Shown one piece after another: positions 41,896 to 50,739 of a stretch of DNA of 64,000 bases. The notes beneath the pieces were generated by a model. The model saw nothing but the letters and a program-made list of their open reading frames with translations. It made no database searches and was not told the DNA's origin. Made by a program: the position numbers and the translations under genes. Numbering within the stretch: the first letter of the stretch is position 1; every line of letters starts with the position of its first letter. The stretch comes from Proteobacteria bacterium ST_bin12 (GTDB lineage Bacteria > Pseudomonadota > Gammaproteobacteria > Burkholderiales > Methylophilaceae), in the NCBI GenBank assembly GCA_002083635.1, contig MSXP01000005.1:403108-467107 (forward strand), written 5' to 3'.

Positions 41896-43278
41896 TTACT
41901 GGTGTGATAATGCAGGTTTACGCATCGTCACAAACTCTTCAGCCGCTGTTGGGTGAATACCAATTGTGCTGTCAAAAACAGCTTTTGTAGCACCTGCGCG
42001 AATCGCGACAGCAAAGCCCTGAATAATCTCGCCAGCATCAGGCCCCACCATATGCATACCAACCACTTTATCGGTACTGCGCACCACAATCATCTTCATC
42101 AATATACGTTCACTGCTACCTGAAAGCGTGTTTTTCATTGGTTTAAAATCGGCTCTGTAAATATCAATATCTGCAGGATATGCTGACAAAGCTTGCTGTT
42201 CTGTTAAACCCACGGTGCCAATACTCGGCTGGCTAAATACAGCAGTCGGAATATTGTCATAATCCACCGCTTTGTAGTGGCTAGAATAGAGCTTGTTGAC
42301 TAACGCCATGCCTTCAGATGTAGCCACAGGCGTTAGATTCACGCGATTAGTCACATCGCCCAAAGCATAAATAGAAGGCACATTGGTTTGATAGTCATCA
42401 TTCACTTTAATTGCGCCCACGGCATCCATTTTCACGCCGACTTCTTCAAGACCTAAATTTTTACTATTTGGCACACGTCCAGTGGCATACATCACCAATT
42501 CAGCAGGCACGGTTTCTCCTTTAGTGGTGTGCACCGTTAAGCCTTCGCAATCTAGATTAATTTTGTCTACGCTGGTATTAAACATAAATTTAATACCTTT
42601 TTTGGTCATTTCTGCGATTAAAAAGTCGCGAATATCCTCATCAAATCCGCGCAACACTTTATCGCCGCGCTCAAAAATCGTCACATCGACGCCCAAGCCG
42701 TGCAAAATGCCTGCAAATTCCACCGCAATATAGCCACCACCAACAATCACCATCTGTTTAGGCAATGTCGGTAAATTAAAAATCTCGTTTGAGGTCACAA
42801 TATGTTCGCTACCCTCAACGTCTGGCACAAATGGCCAGCCGCCAGTTGCGACTAAAATACGCTCTGCGGTGTAAGTGTCATTACCCACTTTTACCGTATG
42901 CGCATCTACTACCGTCGCACGGCCATTCACAACAGTTACATGACTGTCACGCAATAACTTATCGTACACATTTTGCAAGCGATTGATTTCTTTATCTTTA
43001 CTGGCCACTAAATTTGACCAAGTAAAGGCTGAATCGCCCACTTTCCAGCCAAAGCCTGCCGCAGCGGCAAAGCTTTCTGAAAACTGTGAGGCATATACGT
43101 ATAATTTTTTAGGTACACAGCCAACGTTAACGCAAGTGCCGCCAAAATATCGGTCTTCTGCAATCGCTACTTTTGCGCCCAAGCCAGCCGCCATGCGCGC
43201 TGCGCGAACGCCGCCAGAGCCTGCGCCTATGACGAATAAATCATAATTGTATTGAGTGGTAGGTGTGTAAGTAGACAA
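41896..43278 (-). CDS. gor: Glutathione-disulfide reductase
   Basis: 460-aa FAD flavoprotein regenerating reduced glutathione with NADPH. The redox motif GGTCVNVGCVPKK lies at about residues 46-58, preceded by the FAD-binding VIGAGSGGVRAARMAAGLG. The NADPH-binding region is IVGGGYIAVEFAGILHGLG, and the C-terminal catalytic HPTAAEEFVTMR supplies the active-site His-Glu. ATG at 43278. It lies downstream of a peroxiredoxin gene on the same strand after a terminator, suggesting a shared peroxide-defence role. Confidence 0.93.
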   Translation of the reverse strand: MSTYTPTTQYNYDLFVIGAGSGGVRAARMAAGLGAKVAIAEDRYFGGTCVNVGCVPKKLYVYASQFSESFAAAAGFGWKVGDSAFTWSNLVASKDKEINRLQNVYDKLLRDSHVTVVNGRATVVDAHTVKVGNDTYTAERILVATGGWPFVPDVEGSEHIVTSNEIFNLPTLPKQMVIVGGGYIAVEFAGILHGLGVDVTIFERGDKVLRGFDEDIRDFLIAEMTKKGIKFMFNTSVDKINLDCEGLTVHTTKGETVPAELVMYATGRVPNSKNLGLEEVGVKMDAVGAIKVNDDYQTNVPSIYALGDVTNRVNLTPVATSEGMALVNKLYSSHYKAVDYDNIPTAVFSQPSIGTVGLTEQQALSAYPADIDIYRADFKPMKNTLSGSSERILMKMIVVRSTDKVVGMHMVGPDAGEIIQGFAVAIRAGATKAVFDSTIGIHPTAAEEFVTMRKPALSHQ

Positions 43279-43328
43279 TTGTTTTCTCTTTAATAATTCG
43301 GCTTAAAAATTGGGTTAAGTCATGCAAC

Positions 43329-43356
43329 AAAAAAAGGCGATGTGCATCACATCGCC
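43329..43356 (-). terminator. Intrinsic terminator after peroxiredoxin gene
   Basis: On the minus strand, GGCGATGTG/CACATCGCC form a perfect 9-bp stem (43336-43344, 43348-43356) with a 3-nt loop, followed by seven Ts (As at 43329-43335). CATGCAA and TTGCATG flank it as an outer inverted repeat (43321-43327, 43361-43367). It ends the peroxiredoxin transcript before gor. Confidence 0.92.
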
Positions 43357-43376
43357 CATTTTGCATGCTCTTTCAA

Positions 43377-43898
43377 TTATTTTTTCAAATAATTCAACAT
43401 CGTATCAGCATCAGACACTTCAAATGGGTCTGCACCAAAGTTGTCATCTTTGCCTGGCTCAACAAACATTTGTTTCACTTCGCCGTTTTCAACAAACATA
43501 GAATAGCGCCATGAGCGATCACCAAAACCTAGGTTATATTTTTGCACTAACATGCCCATACCGCGTGTGAAATCACCGTTGCCGTCTGGTAACATTTTTA
43601 CGTTTTTAACGCCTAAGTTTTTGCCCCATTGGAACATCACAAACGCATCGTTTACGCTTAAGCAATAAATGTCGTCTACGCCTGCGGCTTTAAATTCAGC
43701 GAATTTAGCTTCATAGCCTGGTAAGTGTGTGCTTGAGCAGGTTGGTGTGAAAGCACCTGGAAGGGCCACAATCACTACTTTTTTGCCTTTAAAAATATCA
43801 GCTGTTGTGACATCTTGCCAGCGGAATGGATTCTCGCCGCCGATGCTTTCATCACGCACACGGGTTTTAAAAGTTACGTTTGGTACATTTACAATCAT
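43377..43898 (-). CDS. Peroxiredoxin (Prx5-like)
   Basis: 173-aa peroxiredoxin of the Prx5/PMP20 type. The peroxidatic cysteine is in LPGAFTPTCSSTHLPGY (about residue 58); only one other Cys (YCLSVND) is present. FGDRSWRYSMFVENGEVKQM is the C-terminal family block. It reduces H2O2 and organic peroxides, probably with glutathione/glutaredoxin, which fits the neighbouring gor. There is no C-terminal glutaredoxin fusion. ATG at 43898 with AAAGGAAA upstream. Confidence 0.9.
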   Translation of the reverse strand: MIVNVPNVTFKTRVRDESIGGENPFRWQDVTTADIFKGKKVVIVALPGAFTPTCSSTHLPGYEAKFAEFKAAGVDDIYCLSVNDAFVMFQWGKNLGVKNVKMLPDGNGDFTRGMGMLVQKYNLGFGDRSWRYSMFVENGEVKQMFVEPGKDDNFGADPFEVSDADTMLNYLKK

Positions 43899-44018
43899 TA
43901 TTTTTCCTTTAATTGATAGTATAGTTTAGAGATAAAAAATTGAATTCGCATTGTTAGCGCATACTTTGCTTTCTAACGATTGATACATCATACACAATCA
44001 ACCGAAAATATTAAATTT

Positions 44019-44055
44019 AATTATATTTATTTTATTGATAAATATAATTTATCAA
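44019..44055. promoter_or_regulatory. Overlapping AT-rich inverted repeats
   Basis: AATTATATTTAT (44019-44030) pairs with ATAAATATAATT (44038-44049). An alternative dyad TTGATAAAT-ATA-ATTTATCAA (44035-44055) uses part of the same DNA. The gap 43899-44139 lies between radC and the peroxiredoxin start and is otherwise featureless. Two mutually exclusive dyads could be overlapping operators; the second is faintly Fur-box-like (GATAAAT/ATTTATC). Confidence 0.35.
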
Positions 44056-44139
44056 ACTCCAGTTTATTAACAAGCGCAATATGCCACGATTAAATAGTGC
44101 ATTCAATTTGTGACATGTTGTTGAAACACAATCGACTGG

Positions 44140-44814
44140 TTATAACAAACCACGTTCTGAAAATGACATCGTGTTATTGCCTGCTACTATAAAATGATCG
44201 AGCACTTTTACATCAACCAAAGCCAAAGCTTGCTTGAGTTGCTTAGTGATTAACTCATCGGCCTGACTTTGTTGAGCAATACCAGACGGATGGTTGTGCG
44301 CAAAAATGACGCTGGCAGCATTATGATGCATGGCGCGTTTCACTACTTCGCGCGGGTAAACACTGGTTTGCATGAGCGTGCCGCTGAACATTTCTTCGCT
44401 GGCCAACAGGCGATTTTGAGTATCTAAAAACAGCACCAAAAATACTTCGCGCCTGAGTGCGCTTAATTTTAAGCATAAATAATCATGTACTTGCTGTGGC
44501 GATTCAAACACATCTTTTTGCTGCAGTTGCTCGCTTAAGGCGCGGCGGCTCATTTCAAATATCGCTTGCAGCTGAACATATTTACTGCTGCCTATGCCGT
44601 GCACTTGGCTTAGTTCATGTTCGTTTGCACTGAATATTGCATTTAAGCTGCCAAATTGCGTTAACAAATCGCGCGCTAAATCCACTGCGCTTTTGCCAAC
44701 CACGCCCACACGTAAAAATATCGCCAGCAACTCCGCATCAGATAAAGCTTCTGCACCCAACTCAATCAATTTTTCGCGTGGTCGCTCTGCTGCTGGCCAA
44801 TCTGTTATTGCCAT
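44140..44814 (-). CDS. radC: RadC-family JAB/MPN domain protein
   Basis: 224-aa RadC (UPF0758). The N-terminal helix-hairpin-helix-like region has WPAAERPREKLIELGAEALS, ELLAIFLRVGVVGKSAV and LSQVHGIGSSKYVQLQAI. The C-terminal JAMM/MPN domain has the zinc motif FAHNHPSGIAQQSQAD. The historical DNA-repair role is doubtful. radC next to coaBC is a widely conserved pairing in proteobacteria. A putative peptidase gene follows upstream on the same strand. Confidence 0.92.
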   Translation of the reverse strand: MAITDWPAAERPREKLIELGAEALSDAELLAIFLRVGVVGKSAVDLARDLLTQFGSLNAIFSANEHELSQVHGIGSSKYVQLQAIFEMSRRALSEQLQQKDVFESPQQVHDYLCLKLSALRREVFLVLFLDTQNRLLASEEMFSGTLMQTSVYPREVVKRAMHHNAASVIFAHNHPSGIAQQSQADELITKQLKQALALVDVKVLDHFIVAGNNTMSFSERGLL

Positions 44815-44829
44815 AATATGTTTACCTTA

Positions 44830-45624
44830 TTAATCATTGTCAATTGGCTTTAGCCACCCTATTTCTTGCGCCGTTTTGTTGCCGATTATCGTAAAACTTA
44901 AGTTTTTTGGCATCTCTGCCTTGCTTTCGTTAATAGGAATGCGCCCACCCATTAATTCCGCTAAGTCTTGCGGGTAAAGCGGCTGTTTGTCTGGCTCTGC
45001 AAATCCATCAGGGAAAATTGGTAGCGAATCCTCTAGATTGTATTTATCGGTTGCAGATAATGTATGTAATAGCTCATGCGCCAAAACCACTAAGTTTTTA
45101 TCTGCGTACTTTGCATCACCAAATAAATTCACGCGCCCAATGCGGCCTTTGCTTAACGCTGTTGAATGACTTAATACAGGATTGGTTTTAGGATTGTAAT
45201 ACAGCAAATACAACTTAATATCGGGTTTAACATTCACTTTTGGGCTGTTTTGCCAAGCAAAGAATCTAAATTTCAAGCTCCATATAATGGTATCCAATAT
45301 GCTAGCTGTCGTTGGTGGCACTGATGGAATTTCAGTCACAACATCACCCAATTGAATCTCTACAGGTCGGCGCAAATGCACGCCATAGCGCGCACTTTCT
45401 GCTGCAAAATATTCGGCTACCGGCTCAAAGTCGTTACGTGTTAATGTTTTGATGTAAGCGTTTACTTCCGCATCAGCACTTAATTCATCGGCATCGGCAT
45501 TGATTGGATACACCGCCACATAAAAATTATCTTTCCAATCTAAATCGGCTTTGTCTAAAAATGTTTGCTGTAACACTGTGCCCAATACGATAAGCAAAAT
45601 AAAGATTCTGATTTTTTTCCACAT
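44830..45624 (-). CDS. Membrane-anchored putative zinc peptidase
   Basis: 264-aa protein with an N-terminal transmembrane/signal anchor (WKKIRIFILLIVLGTVLQQT), then a domain with VVLAHELLHTLSATDKY. HELLH is a zincin HExxH motif and nearby residues could supply the third ligand. LKLYLLYYNP-like and YPQDLAELMGGRIP segments have no family I can name. The active site likely faces the periplasm. The start is uncertain: 45624 (MWKKIRIF) is preferred over 45657, neither has a strong ribosome-binding site. It ends 15 bp before radC, and the gene pair is divergent from coaBC. Confidence 0.7.
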   Translation of the reverse strand: MWKKIRIFILLIVLGTVLQQTFLDKADLDWKDNFYVAVYPINADADELSADAEVNAYIKTLTRNDFEPVAEYFAAESARYGVHLRRPVEIQLGDVVTEIPSVPPTTASILDTIIWSLKFRFFAWQNSPKVNVKPDIKLYLLYYNPKTNPVLSHSTALSKGRIGRVNLFGDAKYADKNLVVLAHELLHTLSATDKYNLEDSLPIFPDGFAEPDKQPLYPQDLAELMGGRIPINESKAEMPKNLSFTIIGNKTAQEIGWLKPIDND

Positions 45625-45718
45625 AGATTGTCTGCGTATTTTTGTGTTTATTTTCATCAGTTTATCAGGTTAACTTTAGTTAATCGCAATTGCACAAGCT
45701 TTGATATAAAATCGCACA

Positions 45719-46903
45719 ATGATGATGACTGGCAAAAAAATAGTATTAGGCATTACCGGCGGCATTGCGGCTTACAAAGCGGCAGAGTTGCTACGCTTGT
45801 TGGTAAAAGCAGGTATTGACGTACAAGTGGTGATGACAGAAGCTGCTTGCCAATTTATGACACCAGTCACTATGCAAGCATTATCTGGCAAGCCAGTTTT
45901 TACTGGCATGTGGGATTCATCTATACAAAATGGTATGCCGCATATTGAATTAAGTCGCCAAGCCGATGCGATTTTAATCGCGCCTGCTAGTGCAGATTTT
46001 TTAGCTAAATTGGTGCACGGTGGCGCCGATGATTTGCTATCTACCTTGTGCTTAGCCAGAGATTGTCCGCTTTTAGTAGCGCCCGCTATGAACAAACAGA
46101 TGTGGGAAAATCTTGCAACACAGCGCAATATTGCACAATTAGTTGCTGATGGCATCACGATTTTAGGCCCTGATTCTGGTGATCAAGCCTGTGGAGAAAT
46201 AGGCTTAGGCCGCATGTTAGAAGCCGAGCAATTGCTCGCTGAACTTAACGCATTTTTTACGCCGAAATTATTCTCAGGCAAACGCATATTGATTACCGCA
46301 GGCGCAACATTAGAGATGATTGACCCTGTGCGCGCCATTACCAATTTAAGCTCAGGTAAAATGGGTTACGCCTTGGCAAAAGTTGCCGCAGAAATGGGGG
46401 CGTCTGTCACTTTAATTAGCGGCGCAACCAGCATTAAAGTTCCAAACAATGTTATCAATATCAGCGCAACCAGCGCAGATAATATGTATCAAGCGGTGAT
46501 GGAAAATATTGCTATGCAAGATATCTTCATTGGCGTTGCTGCTGTGGCTGATTACACGCCCATTGAAGCAAATGCCAATAAAATCAAAAAGAGTGAGCAT
46601 TCGCTTACATTACAACTCATTAAAACCAAAGATATTTTGGCAGATGTTGCCAGTTTGCCTAATCCACCATTTTGTGTCGGCTTTGCGGCAGAAAGTGAAA
46701 ACTTAATAGCATTTGCCAGCCAAAAACGTATCAACAAGAAGCTGCCCTTAATTGTGGCTAACGATGCCTTAGGCGCAATGGGCTCTGACGAAAACCAAGT
46801 GGTGCTGATTGACGAAGACGGTACTCATACTATAGCGCGAAGCCACAAATCCGAAGTTGCGCGCCACATCCTAATGCATATTTCAAAGCGATTACCAAAC
46901 TAA
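45719..46903 (+). CDS. coaBC: Phosphopantothenoylcysteine decarboxylase/synthetase
   Basis: 394-aa bifunctional CoaBC (Dfp) of coenzyme A synthesis. The N-terminal flavin-dependent decarboxylase starts KIVLGITGGIAAYKAAELLR and contains HIELSRQADAILIAPASADF and VAPAMNKQMWEN. The C-terminal synthetase (from about residue 185) has ILITAGATLEMIDPVRAITN, SSGKMGYALAK and the KIKKSEHSLTLQLIKTKDIL block. ATGATGATG gives three possible starts. Usually dut follows directly; here 2.9 kb separates them. Confidence 0.95.
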   Translation: MMMTGKKIVLGITGGIAAYKAAELLRLLVKAGIDVQVVMTEAACQFMTPVTMQALSGKPVFTGMWDSSIQNGMPHIELSRQADAILIAPASADFLAKLVHGGADDLLSTLCLARDCPLLVAPAMNKQMWENLATQRNIAQLVADGITILGPDSGDQACGEIGLGRMLEAEQLLAELNAFFTPKLFSGKRILITAGATLEMIDPVRAITNLSSGKMGYALAKVAAEMGASVTLISGATSIKVPNNVINISATSADNMYQAVMENIAMQDIFIGVAAVADYTPIEANANKIKKSEHSLTLQLIKTKDILADVASLPNPPFCVGFAAESENLIAFASQKRINKKLPLIVANDALGAMGSDENQVVLIDEDGTHTIARSHKSEVARHILMHISKRLPN

Positions 46904-46967
46904 GCACCCTGCTTCTTGGTTATTTTTCTGTAAGAAAATATTTTCTTTATTTATTAAGTTAACAATA

Positions 46968-46993
46968 TTTGTGTGACGTATGTTACGTACAAA
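46968..46993. promoter_or_regulatory. Operator-like dyad before YHS-like gene
   Basis: TTTGT (46968-46972) and ACAAA (46989-46993) flank ACGTA (46976-46980) and TACGT (46984-46988), giving a two-tier dyad with a 3-nt asymmetry. It lies about 80 bp before the ATG at 47074. It is a plausible repressor or activator site; the protein is unknown. Confidence 0.4.
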
Positions 46994-47073
46994 GGTTTTT
47001 GGTTGAATAACAATCACCTCAATGCCTAAGCACACACTTATCGGGCAGTTAATTATTTTTTAAGGAAAAAGAC

Positions 47074-47346
47074 ATGAAAAAAATGGGTTTATTATTGGTT
47101 TCAGCACTTATCACGATTTCGTCAACTGCATTTGCTGGAGAATTTGGCAACCGTTGCACCACAGGTTTAACAAAAGGTGTTGTTGTCAACTCAGACTGTT
47201 CAGTGCAAGAGACATATAACGGTAATACATTTTGTTTTGGCAATGAAGAAGCCAAAACAGCCTTTTTAGAATCAAAAGATAAACAAAAATTTATCAGCAA
47301 AGCAGCGTCGTTTTACCCAAAAGTATTAAACGGCACAGCTAAATAG
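47074..47346 (+). CDS. Exported YHS-like small protein
   Basis: 90-aa protein with a signal peptide (MKKMGLLLVSALITISSTAF, cleaved after FA). The mature part is GEFGNRCTTGLTKGVVVNSD then CSVQETYNGNTFCFGNEEAK, TAFLES. The pattern Cys..G..V..DC....y.G..yCF.neeAk..Fl resembles YHS-type metal-associated domains. It is probably periplasmic and may bind a metal ion through its three cysteines. AAGGAAAAAG is a good ribosome-binding site. It neighbours a TonB receptor gene, so a metal-uptake context is possible but unproven. Confidence 0.72.
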   Translation: MKKMGLLLVSALITISSTAFAGEFGNRCTTGLTKGVVVNSDCSVQETYNGNTFCFGNEEAKTAFLESKDKQKFISKAASFYPKVLNGTAK

Positions 47347-47352
47347 TTAATC

Positions 47353-47390
47353 CCTCAACTTGGGAAATAACTTTATTTCCCAAGTTGAGG
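47353..47390 (+). terminator. Strong hairpin after YHS-like gene
   Basis: Perfect 16-bp inverted repeat CCTCAACTTGGGAAAT (47353-47368) and ATTTCCCAAGTTGAGG (47375-47390) with a 6-nt loop, directly after the stop codon. The T-run is missing (TGCTTAAAC follows), so it may be an mRNA-stabilising or factor-dependent terminator structure. Confidence 0.7.
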
Positions 47391-47512
47391 TGCTTAAACT
47401 TCGACATACAGCTACATTCATTTTATACGCCGCTTCAGTTGATAACTTAAATTAATCAATCTAACGCGATATCTAAAGTTAGCATTTCAACTAATCACGC
47501 TCAATCTCATGA

Positions 47513-47538
47513 AAATGCTGATGCATTCGTCAGCATTT
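47513..47538 (+). promoter_or_regulatory. Hairpin in TonB receptor upstream region
   Basis: AAATGCTGATG (47513-47523) pairs with CGTCAGCATTT (47528-47538), 11 bp with one G-U pair and a CATT loop, ending 49 bp before the receptor ATG. A T-rich stretch (TTTTATTTTTT) follows 15 nt later. It may act in the 5' leader or as a DNA dyad. Confidence 0.4.
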
Positions 47539-47587
47539 CTACTTATGATGCTGTTTTATTTTTTACACCTCGTCATAAGAAGCCATC

Positions 47588-49708
47588 ATGCACTCTCAAC
47601 AAAACCCATTCAAATTCAAACTGCTTACACTAGCAGTATTAGCAACTTGTAGCCATTCAACAATGAGTTTATCTGCCGAAGATGTCACAGGCAACATCTA
47701 CATGGCACCAGTCGTTGTGACTGGTACACGCATCGAGCAAAACAGTTTTGATTTGCCGATTGCGATTGACGTGGTGGATCAAGAAGATATTCAAGACGGT
47801 CAATTGCAAATGACCTTATCAGAAAGCCTAATCCGTATTCCAGGCATCACCGCGCAAAACCGTACACAATCTGCGCAAGACCCACAAATTTCGAGTCGCG
47901 GCTTTGGTTCGCGCTCTAGCTTTGGCGTGCGCGGCGTGCGCGTATATCTAGATGGCATTCCACTCACCATGCCAGATGGTCAAGGCCAACCAGGCGTGGT
48001 CGATTTATCTGCGATCAGAAGTATTGAAGTATTACGTGGGCCATTTTCTGCACTATACGGCAACTCATCTGGTGGCGTGATTCAGTTATTTACTGAAAAT
48101 GCCCCTAAAACACCAGAAGTTGGCGCAACTGTGATGTTTGGCAGCTATAACACCACACGCCAAATACTAGAAGCTGCGGGTAATGCTGACGGCGTAGAAT
48201 ATTTGCTCAACTTTTCTAACTTTGAGAGTGATGGCTACCGCGATAATAGTGAGAGCGATAAACAACAGGCTACCGCTAAATTTAAATTCAATATTAGCGA
48301 TGATACTAAATTAACCACTTTGGTAAATTGGTTTGATCAAAAAGCACAAGACCCTATCGGCCTTGATAGAGCTAGGGCTTTTGATAACAGCACACGAGAT
48401 TCAGTGGTGCCAGCTGCAATTTTTGCCAACACCAGCGTTAAAAGAGACCACGCGCAAATTGGCTTTAATTTGGAGCATGCATTTGACGAAAACAATAAAA
48501 TTTCTCTGATTCCTTATGTTGGCACTCGCACCAATGCACAGATTTTAACGACAACGCCTACCGCTATCACTCGCGCCACAACTAATGCGCGATTAAGTGA
48601 AATTGATCGGGAATTTTATGGCATGGACGCGCGCTAGGACAACAATGGCACGCTGGGTAAAATGCCGTATAACATTAGTGTAGGCCTTACCTATGGAAAG
48701 CAAACTGATGATCGTTTGGATACGAATATTCTTCAAAATGGTAATCCAGTGAACGTGCTCAATCGTAGAGAAGAAAACATTGCTAGTAATTTTGACCAAT
48801 ATGTTCAAGCTAAATTAGGCATTACGGACAGTGTAGATATTCATGCGGGTGCGCGTCACACCAAAGTTAAATTAGAAGTAAACGATGACCTGCTGACGCT
48901 AAATGGTAATAATAGCGGCTCTGTTGAATATCAAAAAACTACGCCCGTCATCGGCGCAATATGGAAAGTTACGCCGACACTTAACTTGTATACAAACTTT
49001 GGCAAGGGGTTTGAGACACCTACCTTTATTGAGGCGGCATTTGATAGCGTTGCGATGGGTGTTGCAAGCAGGCCAAATCTATCTTTAGACGCGGCAGAAA
49101 GTAACAATTTTGAGATCGGGTTAAAAAGTTTTATTGCCGACAACACACAACTCAATCTAACGCTTTTTAGAATCACCACTAAAAATGAGATTATCACCAA
49201 CCAAACAATCGCTGGTCGCTCAACATTCATTAATGCAAACGATACAAAACGTACAGGTGCTGAGCTTTCGATAGACTCTGATTTTGATTACGGCGTTTCC
49301 ACTTATTTTTCCTATTCTCTTTTAAATGCTAAATTTGATTCAGACTTTGGAGCGATTCAATCTGGCAATAGAATTCCTGGCACCTACCGAAGCCAAGTTT
49401 ATGGTGAAGTGGCTTGGAAATATGATGCATTAGGCTTCAATGTGGCACTTGAAGGCCGTCATAACAGTAAAGTTTATGTTAATGATAGAAATGTAGATAC
49501 AGCGCCTTCTTATACTATTTTTAACGTTCGCGCTGGCTTTGAGCAATCGTTAGCAAATTGGAGCTTTAGAGAATATGTTCGTGTAGAGAACCTGTTTGAT
49601 AAAGAGTATATCGGCTCTGTTCGCGTTAACGATGGTAATGCATTATTTTTTGAACCTGGCGCAGACAGAAATTATTTAGTGGGTTTAAGTGCACGTTATA
49701 AATTTTAA
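47588..49708 (+). pseudogene. TonB-dependent receptor interrupted by in-frame UAG
   Basis: Would encode about 706 aa. After a signal sequence (residues 1-30) comes MAPVVVTGTRIEQNSFDLPI, a TonB-box/plug start. Then follow the plug (SLIRIPGITAQNRTQSAQDP, GVRGVRVYLDGIPLTMPDGQ, EVLRGPFSALYGNSSGGVIQ) and a 22-strand-type barrel ending VGLSARYKF. A TAG at 48635-48637 interrupts the same frame after FYGMDAR; the frame resumes DNNGTLGKMPYN. Relatives commonly have Trp here (G.D.RW), so TGG to TAG is the simplest explanation. The rest is undamaged, so the lesion is recent, or a sequencing error. Ferric siderophore or similar uptake is inferred. Confidence 0.9.
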
Positions 49709-49852
49709 CTTGCCTAAATAATTCAGTTCGTTTTAGCGGTTAACTCAGCGCAGTTTAGCTGACTTAACCCTATTTTAAGCCGTAATATTTGCTTAGTGAT
49801 TTTAATCCGCATTTGGTGTTTAATATTGGCTTTCGTCAACACTGCAAAAGCC

Positions 49853-50305
49853 ATGTCAATCTCAGTCGATTTAAAAATTCTTGATAACCGCTTACATCAC
49901 ATGATGCCCAGCTACGCTACGGCGGGCTCTGCTGGGCTTGATTTGCGCGCTTGCATTGAGCATACGCAGACGATTCAACCAAACGAAACCATCATGATTC
50001 CGACTGGCATGGCGATTCATATTGACAACACCTATTACGCCGCACTGATTCTGCCACGTTCAGGTTTAGGTCATAAGCATGGCATTGTGTTAGGTAATTT
50101 GGTTGGTTTAATTGATTCAGATTATCAAGGTCAGTTACTGGTCTCTTGCTGGAACCGCAGCAAGGAGTCTTTTATATTAAATCCAATGGAGCGCATCGCG
50201 CAATTAGTGATTGTGCCAGTGGTGCAAGCGGAATTTCATATTGTGGATGAATTCACTGTGAGCGAACGCGGGGATGGCGGCTTTGGTAGTACCGGTAAGC
50301 ACTAA
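49853..50305 (+). CDS. dut: dUTP pyrophosphatase
   Basis: 150-aa trimeric dUTPase keeping uracil out of DNA. The five motifs are visible: TAGSAGLDLRAC, LPRSGLGHKHGIVLGNLVGL with IDSDYQGQLLVSCWNRS, NPMERIAQLVIVPV and the C-terminal ERGDGGFGSTG. I use the ATG at 49853 (MSISVDLKILDNRL), the family start, and not the upstream in-frame ATT/ATG reading from 49796. Usually adjacent to coaBC. Confidence 0.95.
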   Translation: MSISVDLKILDNRLHHMMPSYATAGSAGLDLRACIEHTQTIQPNETIMIPTGMAIHIDNTYYAALILPRSGLGHKHGIVLGNLVGLIDSDYQGQLLVSCWNRSKESFILNPMERIAQLVIVPVVQAEFHIVDEFTVSERGDGGFGSTGKH

Positions 50306-50465
50306 TCGTGGGCAAATTTAAAATGTGTAAATATTAAAATTCGCGTAATTTAATAGATAAAAACTGACAATTAGCTTGAATAAATTCAAGCTTTCATACT
50401 ATAATTGCTGTCTTTCAAAAAAAGCACAGCATTTAAGGCTTAATGCCTTGTTTAAAGGGTTTATT

Positions 50466-50702
50466 ATGGCACGTGTATGTATGGTAACTGGCAAAAAGCC
50501 AATGGTGGGCAACAATGTTTCTCACGCACAAAACAAAACAAAACGTCGTTTTTTACCTAATTTGCAAAACCGCAAATTCTGGGTTGAGTCAGAGAATCGT
50601 TGGGTGAGCATGCGTATCACTAACGCGGCTTTACGCACAATCGATAAAAATGGTATTGATTCTGTGTTGGCAAAATTACGCGCTAACGGCGAAAAAATTT
50701 AA
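50466..50702 (+). CDS. rpmB: 50S ribosomal protein L28
   Basis: 78-aa L28. The protein starts MARVCMVTGKKPMVGNNVSH, then NKTKRRFLPNLQNRKFW and ITNAALRTIDKNG, matching the family. The start at 50466 is set by homology and an AAGGGT ribosome-binding site; the longer reading from 50376 is not needed. rpmG follows 37 bp downstream, the conserved rpmBG pair. Confidence 0.96.
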   Translation: MARVCMVTGKKPMVGNNVSHAQNKTKRRFLPNLQNRKFWVESENRWVSMRITNAALRTIDKNGIDSVLAKLRANGEKI

Positions 50703-50739
50703 GCGCTAATTGTTATTAGCCAATTAAGGAAAACATAAA

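Noticed and set aside
47353..47390. Calling the 16-bp hairpin a certain intrinsic terminator
   Set aside because: The stem is perfect but no T-run follows, so termination is uncertain.
48635..48637. UAG read as pyrrolysine or by suppression
   Set aside because: No pyl genes or suppressor tRNA in the window and TonB receptors are not known to use it; a nonsense change is simpler.
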